Shown: positions 8,317 to 17,103 of the stretch, one piece after another
Layout of the letters: each line of letters starts with the position of its first letter
Position numbering within the stretch: position 1 is the first letter of the stretch
Source: JAUICS01 sp964384335
GTDB lineage: Bacteria; Pseudomonadota; Alphaproteobacteria; Micavibrionales; Micavibrionaceae
Direction of reading: 5' to 3'
Length of the DNA: 64,000 nucleotides
Assembly (NCBI GenBank): GCA_964384335.1
Contig: CAYLKN010000006.1
Location: 1-64,000 of the forward strand
Notes under the pieces: model-generated
Seen by the model: the letters and a program-made list of their open reading frames with translations, nothing else
What the model was told of the DNA's origin: nothing
Database searches by the model: none
Program-made: the position numbers and the translations under genes

Positions 8317-8318
8317 CA

Positions 8319-9059
8319 TTAACTGCCCTGATAGGCAATATCAATTTCTTGACCTTGTTGGTAACCGGGCGGTAAAGGCAGTCGAATAAGACGTGTCGTT
8401 TGCGGCTGGATAAGCGGCTGATTAATCGCTTCACGCAAAGCCTCATCTTCAAGCACATGTTCACTTCCGCCGTATCGATATATCCATTGGCCATTATTCA
8501 GACGAGTGTAGGCCGTTCCGGAATTAACAACATCAACAAAAACCGCGTTATTTTTCACGCTTGATTCGCTTATGGTTATATTTGGCTCTGCATTCAGCGG
8601 CACAACGTTTATTGAAACCCCAAAATTAAAGGTAAACTGTACTCCGGATTGATTTTCCGGATCGAATTCAACAGGCAATTGCGCAACGTTAACAACGTAT
8701 CCCTTTGAAATTTCAATATTCGGATCGCCAATATACTGAACGCGGATTGACTGAATCGTATTTGGCTCCACTACCATTTGCGGAGGGAATATTAAAAAAT
8801 CGTCGTCCGCCGGACTGAGTTCGGCTGATCCGTCTTTTTTTATTGTTCTGGCTTGCGCAAAAAGTTCGACAGGAAGTCTTTCCGTGGTGGTGTTTTCAAT
8901 ACGCAATGTTACCGATGACCCGTTTCCAACCGGTGTCAGGTCATGAACCATCGGTGTAACGCGGAAAGCGAGAGCTTCAGATATTCCTGAAAACAATACC
9001 GCTATAAATGCAATGTAGAAGCATATTAAAGCTTTTATCCTTAAATGAACATTTTTCAT
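8319..9059 (-). CDS. Periplasmic PapD-like fimbrial chaperone
   Basis: A 246-residue precursor of the PapD/FimC-like chaperone family, which donates a beta strand to unfolded subunits in the periplasm. Signal peptide about residues 1-30 (ending SEALA), then FRVTPMVHDL at the mature start, ENTTTERLPVE (strand C/D), and QSIRVQYIG, which holds the conserved Arg of the chaperone F1-G1 region. The C-terminal domain is complete. The frame is open to an ATG at 9116, but the ATG at 9059 has AGGATAAGG upstream and gives a proper signal peptide. A microsatellite follows the stop; a terminator precedes the gene. Confidence 0.85.
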   Translation of the reverse strand: MKNVHLRIKALICFYIAFIAVLFSGISEALAFRVTPMVHDLTPVGNGSSVTLRIENTTTERLPVELFAQARTIKKDGSAELSPADDDFLIFPPQMVVEPNTIQSIRVQYIGDPNIEISKGYVVNVAQLPVEFDPENQSGVQFTFNFGVSINVVPLNAEPNITISESSVKNNAVFVDVVNSGTAYTRLNNGQWIYRYGGSEHVLEDEALREAINQPLIQPQTTRLIRLPLPPGYQQGQEIDIAYQGS

Positions 9060-9202
9060 GACCTTATCCTCGAAAAAATTTAATTTATGTATAATTCTTG
9101 TTTTGGACAATTTCAATAGCGAACATGTCTGAGATTAAATAAAATTGACACTTTATTCAGACATAAAAAATCCGGAGTTTCCAGACACTTTTATTTTATT
9201 AT

Positions 9203-9233
9203 AAAAAAAGGGCGGAATATATCCGCCCCTTTA
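9203..9233 (-). terminator. Intrinsic terminator after the major fimbrial subunit
   Basis: On the minus strand a GGGCGGA/TCCGCCC stem (9210-9216 with 9222-9228) with a 5-nt loop is followed by seven T. It sits 25 bp after the subunit stop and before the chaperone gene, so most transcripts should end here and only read-through should reach chaperone and usher. Confidence 0.85.
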
Positions 9234-9257
9234 AATTAAAATCTTTAAAGATTTCTA

Positions 9258-9758
9258 TTAGTTACCGGCAACGCCAATTGTGATGACATCGCTTACAGTA
9301 CCTGCAAGAGCATTTCCTGGACCGCTAGGAACAACAACTTTAAAGCTTCCTGTCTGGCCGTTTGCAAAAGCACCTGAACCGCTGAGGCTTGTTACTTTAG
9401 GAGCAGTCAGTTGCTCAGGGCTGAAACCAAGACCTGATCCGCCGCCGCTACTAACTTCATAAGGAATAGAAGTGCTTCCACCGTTCAGCGTACCACCGTT
9501 GGCAGAGCTGATTGTACGTGTGAAACCCTCAGGAAGATTACATTTGTAAGTCACAGAACCGAGTGTTTGTGCACTTGTGTCTTCCAGATCAATTGTCTCA
9601 ACAGGTGCAAGGCTGTTGTTAATCGCTTCACAATAAGCAGGAACTGTGCCCTGAACTGTAAAGTCGAAGCTGTTTCCAGTTGTTCCTTCTGCTTGTGCGC
9701 TGAAAGAAACTACAGCAAACATTGCTGCAAAAACTGCGGTTTTAAAAGTTTTAAACAT
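9258..9758 (-). CDS. Major fimbrial subunit (chaperone-usher pilin)
   Basis: A 166-residue secreted beta-sandwich subunit, first gene of the operon. Signal peptide about residues 1-23 (VVSFSAQA), mature start EGTTGNSFDFTVQGTVPAYC. Two cysteines (AYCEA and YKCNL) could form the usual pilin disulfide. Composition is rich in Ser, Gly, Thr and Asn and poor in charge, as in Csu/spore-coat-U type subunits. Two ATGs are present; the one at 9758 is spaced correctly (7 nt) from AAAGGAG, while the one at 9764 nearly touches it. A strong terminator follows at once, consistent with high expression relative to the assembly genes. Confidence 0.75.
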   Translation of the reverse strand: MFKTFKTAVFAAMFAVVSFSAQAEGTTGNSFDFTVQGTVPAYCEAINNSLAPVETIDLEDTSAQTLGSVTYKCNLPEGFTRTISSANGGTLNGGSTSIPYEVSSGGGSGLGFSPEQLTAPKVTSLSGSGAFANGQTGSFKVVVPSGPGNALAGTVSDVITIGVAGN

Positions 9759-9764
9759 TATCAT

Positions 9765-10191
9765 ACTCCTTTTTTAATTTTCTAATTTAATATTCAACAC
9801 GGTTTTGTTTAAAGCCCGTATTTCATATCTTCTTAGTTGTTAATTTGTGAATTGTACGAAAATATAAGTCACTGAAAAAATACAATTTATGGTATAAGCG
9901 CTTATAAATACCGTGCAATTCAGTTTGCATATAACATCTATTTCAAAAAGATTTCAATAAAAAAATAAAAAATTTTTCGTAAAAAATGAATTATGCACAT
10001 GTATGTTGCCTGCACACTGTAAAAGTATAATTTTATCAATGGCTTGAAAGCGTGGATTTAAATGCGTTTCTGATTGCTGCGAGAGATAGTAAAATACTGA
10101 GATTAAAAATATTTTCATTTATGTTTAGAATTCATAAACGTTTTTGCTCAAAAATTAAGAGAAAAATCGTATAAACCCGTCTTGGAAGTTC
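9765..10191. promoter_or_regulatory. Divergent promoter region between two pilus systems
   Basis: A 427-bp, very AT-rich gap with no plausible gene. It must hold the promoters of the fimbrial operon (minus) and of the type IV pilus locus (plus). A perfect 14-bp palindrome, TATAAGCGCTTATA, lies at 9893-9906, about 130 bp from the fimbrial start. No clear sigma-54 or sigma-70 consensus can be assigned by eye. Confidence 0.5.
9893..9906. promoter_or_regulatory. Perfect 14-bp palindrome, candidate operator
   Basis: TATAAGCGCTTATA reads the same on both strands and is the only long perfect palindrome noticed in this divergent region. Its central position between two surface-fibre operons makes it a candidate regulator site. 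No regulator can be named. Confidence 0.4.
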
Positions 10192-12489
10192 ATGGACCAT
10201 TTTTTTAAAAATATCATCAATAAAGAAAAAGACCGAAACAGCAAAAATAAATCTTCCCCGGAGGCTTCTGGAAATCCGGATCATGGCCGTGAAGCTAAAA
10301 AAAGGCGGCCTTCCGGCGAACAAGCGAAAAAGGAAGCGCAGAAAAACGCGCTTCATCCCTCGCTGAGAGGAAAGGGTGAGATTTCCGGGGCTCAAAAAAA
10401 TGATCAGAGGGCCGAAAGAACCTCTCAAAATCCCGGCCGGCCCCCTCCGCCAAAAAATCAATCGCAGAAAGGTCCCGCACAATCTCATGCAAAACCTGGA
10501 ACAGACTATTCCATTGACAGAGGCGCAAATAACAAAGAATCAGATCCTGCTTCAGGTCGTGTTTCAGGCGGGGCACAGCGCGAAAAAAGTCAGGGACAAA
10601 AAGGAGTGAAGCAGGAGTCCGATACCCAAAAACAGAAGGGCCGGGAGCTGGTCCGGCGCAATGTCTCCGGATCAAATAAAGAGAATGCGCAGGGAAACAC
10701 GCACGGCCCCGATCAGAAATCAACAAGCAGGGATGTCGTCAGTGACAGGCAGGGTACAAAGAGAGATATTCGGGAAAAGGGGGATCGGGATTTACAGGAT
10801 GAAAATGGAAAAAAGATACGAATCGGGGACCGTCTCGTTTCTATGGGCCTCATTACAGAAAATCAGCTTGGTGTTGCCCTTCAGGAACAGAAAATCAACG
10901 GGGGCATGCTGGGTAAAATCCTTGTTAGTCTTGGCTTCATCGATGATAATACATTAAGCACATTTCTTGCCGAGTCCACGGGATATGATGTTTTCGATCC
11001 GAGAAAGACTATCGTGGATGCCGATGTTTTGGCCAGACTGCCTAAGGAAGAAGCTTACAAATACCAGATTCTTCCAATATCAATGTCCGAAGACGTTATA
11101 TATGTTGCCACTGCGGATCCTTATGACGTCGTTGCATTTGACAATATCCGGAAATACTTTCCCAAAAACCTTGCCATTGAAACCCTGGTTACAACCCCGA
11201 GTGTTCTTTCCGATGCCATCGATGCCCTTTACGGCTATTCCAGCAATATAGAGGATATTCTCAAGGAGCTTGAAACGGGTGAGAAAACAGCCGATGTAAC
11301 TGATCTTGATGAGGAAGAGGCGTATGCCCACCCGATTGTCCGTCTGGTCAATGCTTTGTTGTCAGATGCGGTAAAACTTGGCGCCTCGGATATACATATT
11401 GAGCCTGAGGAAACGTTTTTAAGGGTTCGATACCGTGTGGACGGCGTTCTGAGCACGGCTCATATATTTCATAACATGCACAAAAGTCCGATTACGCAGC
11501 GTGTGAAGATTATTTCAGGTATGAATATTGCCGATAAACTTGCACCTCAGGATGGCAGGGTGGAGCTTAAGTGCGGTGCGCGGATTATCGATTACAGGGT
11601 TTCATGTCTCCCCACCATTCACGGCGAAAATATCGTCATGCGTGTCCTGGATAAAACCTCCAGTATAATTCCGCTGGAAGATCTGGGATTTTCATCCACA
11701 AATCTGGATTTGATAAATAAGGCGCAGGGCAAGCCGGAAGGCATCATTATCGTTACAGGACCAACGGGAAGTGGAAAGACCACCTCATTATACTCGATGA
11801 TTAACAAAATCAACGGTGCGGAAATCAATATACAAACTTTGGAAAACCCGGTCGAATACTCTCTTCCCATCATCAGGCAGACCCAGGTTAAGGAAGGGGT
11901 TCTCAGTTTTGCGCAGGGCATACGTGCAATGTTGCGTCAGGATCCGGACGTTGTTTTTATAGGGGAGATCCGTGATAATGAAACGGCCGGTATGGCAATT
12001 CAGGCGGCCATGACCGGGCATCAGGTTTATACGACTTTGCATACGAATGATTCTTTTGCGGCGTTTAACCGGTTGCTTGATCTTGGAATAAAGCCGGGAA
12101 TGATTGCAGGGTCGATTATTGCGGTTTTTGCTCAGCGTCTTGCGCGGAAACTGTGTAATTCCTGCAAGGTGGAATATGAGCCGGGCGACGAGGAAAAACG
12201 CCTGCTTGGTATTGATACCGGCAGTGATCTTAAAATTTATCATGCCAAACAAGGCGGGTGTCAGCAATGCGGCGGTCAGGGATACAGCGGCAGGATTGCA
12301 ATCGCAGAGATACTGCTTATGGATGAAGAGCTTGACGAGATTGTCGAAAATAACGGTGGAAAGGCGGAACTTAAACGTGCTGCATACAAAAAAGGTTTTA
12401 AATCTTTGCGCGAGGACGGTATAATAAAAATTCGCGAAGGGATTTGCGATATACCCTCCATAGCTAAAATAGTATCTCTCGAACAATAA
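10192..12489 (+). CDS. mshE: MshE/PilB-type pilus extension ATPase with long N-terminal extension
   Basis: A 765-residue GspE-family ATPase that powers pilus assembly at the inner membrane. Residues 1 to about 205 are a low-complexity, charged segment rich in Lys, Arg, Gln, Ser, Gly and Asn that is not part of the family. From about 208 the usual MshE/GspE N-terminal domain begins (GDRLVSMGLITENQ). Walker A GPTGSGKT is at about 523-530, followed by the Walker B-like DPDVVFIGEIRD, His boxes, and a C-terminal CNSC...CQQCGGQGYSGR zinc motif typical of PilB/GspE. First gene of the pilus locus, 22 bp before the platform gene. GGAAG lies before the ATG. The core length (about 560) is normal. Confidence 0.9.
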   Translation: MDHFFKNIINKEKDRNSKNKSSPEASGNPDHGREAKKRRPSGEQAKKEAQKNALHPSLRGKGEISGAQKNDQRAERTSQNPGRPPPPKNQSQKGPAQSHAKPGTDYSIDRGANNKESDPASGRVSGGAQREKSQGQKGVKQESDTQKQKGRELVRRNVSGSNKENAQGNTHGPDQKSTSRDVVSDRQGTKRDIREKGDRDLQDENGKKIRIGDRLVSMGLITENQLGVALQEQKINGGMLGKILVSLGFIDDNTLSTFLAESTGYDVFDPRKTIVDADVLARLPKEEAYKYQILPISMSEDVIYVATADPYDVVAFDNIRKYFPKNLAIETLVTTPSVLSDAIDALYGYSSNIEDILKELETGEKTADVTDLDEEEAYAHPIVRLVNALLSDAVKLGASDIHIEPEETFLRVRYRVDGVLSTAHIFHNMHKSPITQRVKIISGMNIADKLAPQDGRVELKCGARIIDYRVSCLPTIHGENIVMRVLDKTSSIIPLEDLGFSSTNLDLINKAQGKPEGIIIVTGPTGSGKTTSLYSMINKINGAEINIQTLENPVEYSLPIIRQTQVKEGVLSFAQGIRAMLRQDPDVVFIGEIRDNETAGMAIQAAMTGHQVYTTLHTNDSFAAFNRLLDLGIKPGMIAGSIIAVFAQRLARKLCNSCKVEYEPGDEEKRLLGIDTGSDLKIYHAKQGGCQQCGGQGYSGRIAIAEILLMDEELDEIVENNGGKAELKRAAYKKGFKSLREDGIIKIREGICDIPSIAKIVSLEQ

Positions 12490-12511
12490 CAGTATTGACT
12501 TAAGCAGGATC

Positions 12512-13729
12512 ATGGAACGTTACAGATACAGAGCCATAAACTTAAAAGGGCGTCAGGTAAGGGGCGTTCTGCAGGCTGCAAATGAAGCGGATTTATACAA
12601 GCAGCTTCAGAATTCGGGTCTGGAACTGCTTCAGGCTTCTGCTGTCGGCTCTAAAGGATCCTCTTCTCTGTTTTCTTTTCGTTTAAGGGGTGTAAGCGTA
12701 AGGGAGATGATCTCCCTGTACATGCAGTTTGAGCAGATGCAAAATGCAGGCATAGGACTTTTAGAGACGCTTTCGGATATTCGTGACACCACATCAAACA
12801 CCTATCTGAAAGATATTATCAGCGAGGTTTACAGGGATGTATCAGACGGTTCGTCACTTTCGGAAGCGATGGGAAAACATCCCAAGGTTTTTACGGAACT
12901 GCATTTATCCCTGATCCAGGCCGGTGAGGAAACCGGCGACCTTGTATCCTCTTTCCGTGAACTGGTGAAGTATCTCAAATGGGTGGACGATATGCAGACC
13001 AAGGTCCGCAAAGCCGTTCGTTACCCCATGGTTCTTGTGTTCGTCGTGATTATAACCGTGTCGGTGATGATGGGTCTGGTTGTTCCTGAAATTACAGGTT
13101 TTCTGGAGGAAATGGATATACGCCTGCCTTTGCATACCCTCGCGCTGATTGCAACATCCGAATTCTTTGCCAAATACTGGTATGTTGTCATTCTTTCCCC
13201 TTTGGTTTTGTATGGCGTGTACAAACTGCTTCGTAGAAACTCCCGAGGCTTTGCCTATGCCATGGATAAGTGGTTTTTAAAGCTTCCCCTTTTCGGCGAA
13301 CTGATCAGAAAGATATCAATTGCGAGGTTTGCGCAGACCTTCGGCGCGCTTTACGCCAGCGGAATTGATGTTTTAAGAGGTCTCGAATCCGCAAAAAATA
13401 CGATTACAAATCTTTACCTTGAGGAATCGGTGGACGGGATTATTGAAATGGTAAAATCCGGATCATCCCTTTCAGATTCATTCAAGGCATCCGGAGAGTT
13501 TCCGTCACTGGTTATCCGTATGCTCAGAATTGGTGAAGAATCGGGTGAGCTTACACAAACGCTGGAACAGGTGACAGAGTTTTACTCTGCTGATGTTGAT
13601 GAATCGGTCGGCAACATGATTACAATGATCGAACCAAGTTTAACACTTGTCATAGGTGCTATGTTATTATGGATAGCAGCAGGAGTATTTGGTCCTGTTT
13701 ACAGCAGTTTTGAAACGATTGATTTTTGA
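12512..13729 (+). CDS. Type IV pilus platform protein (PilC/MshG/GspF family)
   Basis: A 405-residue inner-membrane protein that forms the platform on which the extension ATPase acts. It shows the two GspF domains: residues about 60-190 (SVREMISLYMQFEQMQNAG, then EAMGKHPKVFTELHLSLIQAGEETG) and about 270-390 (ARFAQTFGALYASGIDVLRG, then FPSLVIRMLRIGEESG). Each ends in membrane helices, at about 170-190, 215-235 and 375-395. The N-terminal YRYRAINLKGRQVRGVL matches the usual start of the family. It is followed after 2 bp by the PilO-like gene. Confidence 0.9.
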   Translation: MERYRYRAINLKGRQVRGVLQAANEADLYKQLQNSGLELLQASAVGSKGSSSLFSFRLRGVSVREMISLYMQFEQMQNAGIGLLETLSDIRDTTSNTYLKDIISEVYRDVSDGSSLSEAMGKHPKVFTELHLSLIQAGEETGDLVSSFRELVKYLKWVDDMQTKVRKAVRYPMVLVFVVIITVSVMMGLVVPEITGFLEEMDIRLPLHTLALIATSEFFAKYWYVVILSPLVLYGVYKLLRRNSRGFAYAMDKWFLKLPLFGELIRKISIARFAQTFGALYASGIDVLRGLESAKNTITNLYLEESVDGIIEMVKSGSSLSDSFKASGEFPSLVIRMLRIGEESGELTQTLEQVTEFYSADVDESVGNMITMIEPSLTLVIGAMLLWIAAGVFGPVYSSFETIDF

Positions 13730-13731
13730 CA

Positions 13732-14376
13732 ATGCTTGGATTTGAAAATATAGGAGCAAAAAAGAGTTTGTTGATCCTGTTTCTGGCTTTTCTAAATGCC
13801 GGCGTCATTTCTGTTTATTTTCTGCATACCAAGGGAAGCCTTGAGGATATAGAAAACACAATCGACAGAAGCAACGACAATATACGGGATATCGAGGCTC
13901 AAATCTCTGAAATTAAATATGACCGGCAAAAGATAATTGAACTTGAGGCACAGTATAAAGACATACTCGATGCCGGCTATCTTGAAAATCAGGACAGGAT
14001 TATCATTCAGCGTAACTTTGACCGTATGGCCGATGTAAGCAAGATAATCAATGCGAACTATACGGCGACAAGGGGGGAGGTTTTGCCGGATGAGCAAGCG
14101 GAAGAAGCCGGTTACGCTCTTGTGAAGACCGACATCAGGGTTAGTCTTGAATCGATTGACGATATTAAGATTTATAATTTTTTATATCTGATCGATCAGT
14201 TTTATCCCGGTATAACAAACATGCGCAGCATTCGGGTCGAAAAGGTTCGTGAGCTCTCGCGCGCATCCCTTGCAGAGATGACCGGTTCCGAGCCTGAACC
14301 TTTGGCGGAAGGTGCGGTAGAATTTGAATGGATTAGTCTTGTCCCTGAAACCGATCTCCAGAATACATCTTTCTAA
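13732..14376 (+). CDS. PilO-like inner-membrane alignment protein
   Basis: A 214-residue protein with one membrane helix (about residues 13-32), a coiled coil (about 35-75, rich in Glu, Ile, Asp and Lys) and a small alpha/beta C-terminal domain. This layout is that of PilO/GspM or the MshJ-like proteins that align the inner-membrane complex with the secretin. Sequence similarity to PilO is too weak to see directly, so the call rests on layout and position. A TTG at 13726 is in frame, but the ATG at 13732 is preferred. It lies 2 bp after the platform gene and 1 bp before the next ATG. Confidence 0.55.
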   Translation: MLGFENIGAKKSLLILFLAFLNAGVISVYFLHTKGSLEDIENTIDRSNDNIRDIEAQISEIKYDRQKIIELEAQYKDILDAGYLENQDRIIIQRNFDRMADVSKIINANYTATRGEVLPDEQAEEAGYALVKTDIRVSLESIDDIKIYNFLYLIDQFYPGITNMRSIRVEKVRELSRASLAEMTGSEPEPLAEGAVEFEWISLVPETDLQNTSF

Positions 14377-14377
14377 A

Positions 14378-15184
14378 ATGAATATTATGAAAGGACATCG
14401 AAACAGATACAGCTTTAAGCCTTCCCGCGGCCGGCACGGTGTAAGAAAATTGAGAGTTTTGGTTTTCCTTCTGCTTATCGGCGGTGTTGCTTTCGGCTAT
14501 AAAGCTATTGCGCAAAATAATTTTGCCCCAGATAGTGAATCCGAAAATCCTGTTCGTGAGCTTCCACGGAATATTCAGAATGTTCCGAGTGGCCCCGCCG
14601 ATCAGGATAGCAGGCCAGATGTTATAGGGTCTGAAGGGATTGAGAATGATAGTGCAGGCGATACAGAAGAGGTTTCAAATGACAGTCCCGGTAATACAGG
14701 CGATGATGAGGAGTTTTTGCTTGAAGAACTTGTTCAGCAGGAGTTGAACAGACAAAAGCTGGAAAGTATTGAAAGCAGAAGTTCCCTTGCATCAAGTATT
14801 CCTGACATACCCTCTCTGCTTTTCTTTCCAAGGCAGATCGCGCTGATAAAGGAATTTGAGCTTGGTCTTTTGACGCCGCCGCCTGACACGAGACCGCCAC
14901 GCGTCGAAAATCCTGTACTTCCGCCCGAAACGAATGATGCAATCAGGGAACTTTATCTTAGCGGTATTCTGTATAATGATGAAGACGACTGGATTATCTG
15001 GATGAACGGCCAGCGTATAACCTCTGATGAAAAGGACTTGCCGGATGTAATTTTTGAGCTGAATGTTAACAAGGAATATGTTGAGCTTGTATGGCACGAT
15101 CTAAACACCAATATTGTCTATCCCATAAGATTACGCCCAAATCAGCGTTTTAACCTTGATTCGCGTTTATTTATTCCCGGCTGA
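14378..15184 (+). CDS. PilP/MshK-like pilus assembly protein
   Basis: A 268-residue protein with a basic N-terminus, one membrane helix (about residues 23-42), a long acidic Pro/Ser/Glu linker and a folded C-terminal domain from about residue 190. That domain reads LYLSGILYNDEDDWIIWMNG and continues with EYVELVWHD, the pattern of the HR domain in PilP, GspC and MshK (GIxY..xxxWxVWING...V.L.W), which contacts the secretin. The frame is open further upstream inside the previous gene; the ATG at 14378, just after its stop, is the sensible start. The protein would bridge inner membrane and secretin. Confidence 0.6.
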   Translation: MNIMKGHRNRYSFKPSRGRHGVRKLRVLVFLLLIGGVAFGYKAIAQNNFAPDSESENPVRELPRNIQNVPSGPADQDSRPDVIGSEGIENDSAGDTEEVSNDSPGNTGDDEEFLLEELVQQELNRQKLESIESRSSLASSIPDIPSLLFFPRQIALIKEFELGLLTPPPDTRPPRVENPVLPPETNDAIRELYLSGILYNDEDDWIIWMNGQRITSDEKDLPDVIFELNVNKEYVELVWHDLNTNIVYPIRLRPNQRFNLDSRLFIPG

Positions 15185-15209
15185 TAAACTTTTTTAATTA
15201 TTGATTGTC

Positions 15210-15995
15210 ATGAACAGGGCTAATCCTGAAAACAGTTCCCCGCAGTCTGATGAAAGAGATGATTATATTCTTCATGTCTCAGGATTGTCCCTGTCTTATG
15301 ACGGAAAAACAGTACTTGATAATGTCCACCTGAGTGTCAAAGGCAACCGCGTTTTTGCCCTTGTCGGCGCGAACGGAGCCGGCAAAACAACGCTTATAAA
15401 AGCAATAACCGGATTGCGGGAACAGGATAAAGGCGATGTTATCATTATGGGGGCTTTGGCAGATGATAAGGAAAGTCGGGCGCAAATCGCTTATTTGCCG
15501 GAATTGTTTCAGCCGCCGGGGTTTCTGACCGGACTTGAATTTATAAAATTTACTCTGTCGCTGTATGATCAGCCCCTTGTGAGGGAAAAGCTTTTGGAAA
15601 CAGCGTCTCTGGTCAGTCTCTCCGACGCAGAACTGAATTCAAGAACAGGGACCTATTCGAAAGGCATGCGTCAGAAACTCGGACTTATTGCCATTATGCT
15701 CACCAAAGCAAAAATAATGATACTGGATGAACCGATGAGCGGTCTTGATCCATTTGCAAGAGTTGCGGTCAAAAACTTAATTACAAAGGCGGTCGGGGAT
15801 GGAAAGACAGTGTTTTTCAGCTCCCATATTTTATCGGATGTTGATGAAATGTGCGATGAGATGGCACTTGTTTCATCCCGCGTAAAAGGGATTGCGTTTC
15901 AGGGAACTGCAAATGACCTTAAAACAAAAACCGGCGCAAAGAATCTGGAAGAAGCTTTTCTTAAAATTGATCAGCCCATAGATATTCAGGCATAA
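15210..15995 (+). CDS. ABC transporter ATP-binding protein in pilus locus
   Basis: A 261-residue ABC ATPase. Walker A GANGAGKTT, a signature in the form YSKGMRQKLG, Walker B IMILDEPMSGLDP and the switch histidine in SSHIL are all present, so it should be active. It is of the ABC-2 export/drug type (single ATPase, no fused membrane domain). A TTG at 15201 is in frame; the ATG at 15210 is taken. The only membrane partner in view is the six-helix protein at 22460, 6.5 kb downstream in the same locus. Similar ATPases (PilH) occur in Myxococcus pilus clusters, which is a useful parallel but not proof of function. Confidence 0.85.
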   Translation: MNRANPENSSPQSDERDDYILHVSGLSLSYDGKTVLDNVHLSVKGNRVFALVGANGAGKTTLIKAITGLREQDKGDVIIMGALADDKESRAQIAYLPELFQPPGFLTGLEFIKFTLSLYDQPLVREKLLETASLVSLSDAELNSRTGTYSKGMRQKLGLIAIMLTKAKIMILDEPMSGLDPFARVAVKNLITKAVGDGKTVFFSSHILSDVDEMCDEMALVSSRVKGIAFQGTANDLKTKTGAKNLEEAFLKIDQPIDIQA

Positions 15996-16131
15996 TAAAT
16001 CAATGGCGTTGATTTGATGTTTATATCTTTGTGAATAACCAACAGGTTTCTTGGTTGTTTGCTTTAAAAGTTATACCTTATAACGATATACATATTGAGT
16101 GTTCACCTTAATATCTGGAACTAAAACAAAT

Positions 16132-17100
16132 ATGATTTCATCAAACTCAAAAAACATATCAGCATCACTGTTAATATTAGTAACACTGATTTTATTGCCA
16201 AACACGTCCGTGGCACGAAGCGGAGAGTTCGAGCGGCTCATATTTGCACAGACAGAAAGCATAACACGCTCGCAGCAAACAGAGACGCGGTCAGGCCGGA
16301 ACAGTGATAATCAGTTTGCACAGAATTCGGAACGTAATCTTCCCCAGGCCCGCAATGATGCACGTCGTTTTGGTATCGATCCCGAAACCGGCGAGCGTAT
16401 ATATTATGACGCAGGAAAAATTGCTCCCGATTCCGAGTTTTCTGAAGGTCTTTTGAGGAAAGCCGATCCTAAATCCGATCCGGGCCGCAAAATTATCATT
16501 GCAAAGGAAGCCGCAGGGCCAGAAAATCAAAAATCGCTGACAGAGCTAGCAAAAAAAGCTTTAAATGAAGGGCGTTACCAGGCTGCGCTGGCTTATTTTG
16601 ACAGGCTTGCCATAAACAATCCCAATGATGCCATTGTGGTTCTTGGAAAGGCGATTGCGTTGCAAAAGCTTGGCCGTTCCGATGCGGCGGCTAGAGCCTA
16701 CGAAAAGGTTTTGCAACTGGATGCGGACAATGAAATTGCCAAAGTCAATCTCGCTGGCATTATGGGTACTCGTGATCCTTCCGTTTCATTACAAAAACTT
16801 CTTGAATTGTATCAAAGGCATCCTGAAAGACCTGAAATTTCAGCGCAAATCGGAATTATGATGGCGGAAATGGAAAGGTATGACGAGGCCAGTCGTTATT
16901 TGTCAACTGCACAGTCGCTTGAGCCGAACAACCCGAATCATTACTTTAACCTTGCAATTCTTGCAGAGAGAAAAAATAGAAGGGATGAGGCGATTGACCT
17001 TTATGAACAGGCGCTTGAGATTGATGCTGTGTATGGAACGGGACGAATGGTTCCAAGGGACCAGATTTACGATCGCCTTTCAAAACTCAGAAATCGTTAG
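16132..17100 (+). CDS. TPR protein of the pilus locus (MshN/PilF-like)
   Basis: A 322-residue precursor with an N-terminal hydrophobic segment (about residues 9-24, ending SVARS) that is a signal peptide or anchor, a charged Gln/Arg/Asn linker to about 130, then at least five TPR-like helix pairs (for example ALNEGRYQAALAYFDRLAIN, GRSDAAARAYEKVLQLD and NRRDEAIDLYEQALEID). TPR proteins in pilus loci (PilF, MshN) help place or assemble the secretin. The frame is open from a GTG at 16099, but the ATG at 16132 gives the better signal peptide. It directly precedes the prepilin peptidase. Confidence 0.7.
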   Translation: MISSNSKNISASLLILVTLILLPNTSVARSGEFERLIFAQTESITRSQQTETRSGRNSDNQFAQNSERNLPQARNDARRFGIDPETGERIYYDAGKIAPDSEFSEGLLRKADPKSDPGRKIIIAKEAAGPENQKSLTELAKKALNEGRYQAALAYFDRLAINNPNDAIVVLGKAIALQKLGRSDAAARAYEKVLQLDADNEIAKVNLAGIMGTRDPSVSLQKLLELYQRHPERPEISAQIGIMMAEMERYDEASRYLSTAQSLEPNNPNHYFNLAILAERKNRRDEAIDLYEQALEIDAVYGTGRMVPRDQIYDRLSKLRNR

Positions 17101-17103
17101 AGT

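Noticed and set aside
10132..10726. Minus-strand frames opposite the ATPase N-terminal extension
   Set aside because: The plus frame joins smoothly to the conserved MshE domain and has a ribosome site; the antisense frames have no family features.
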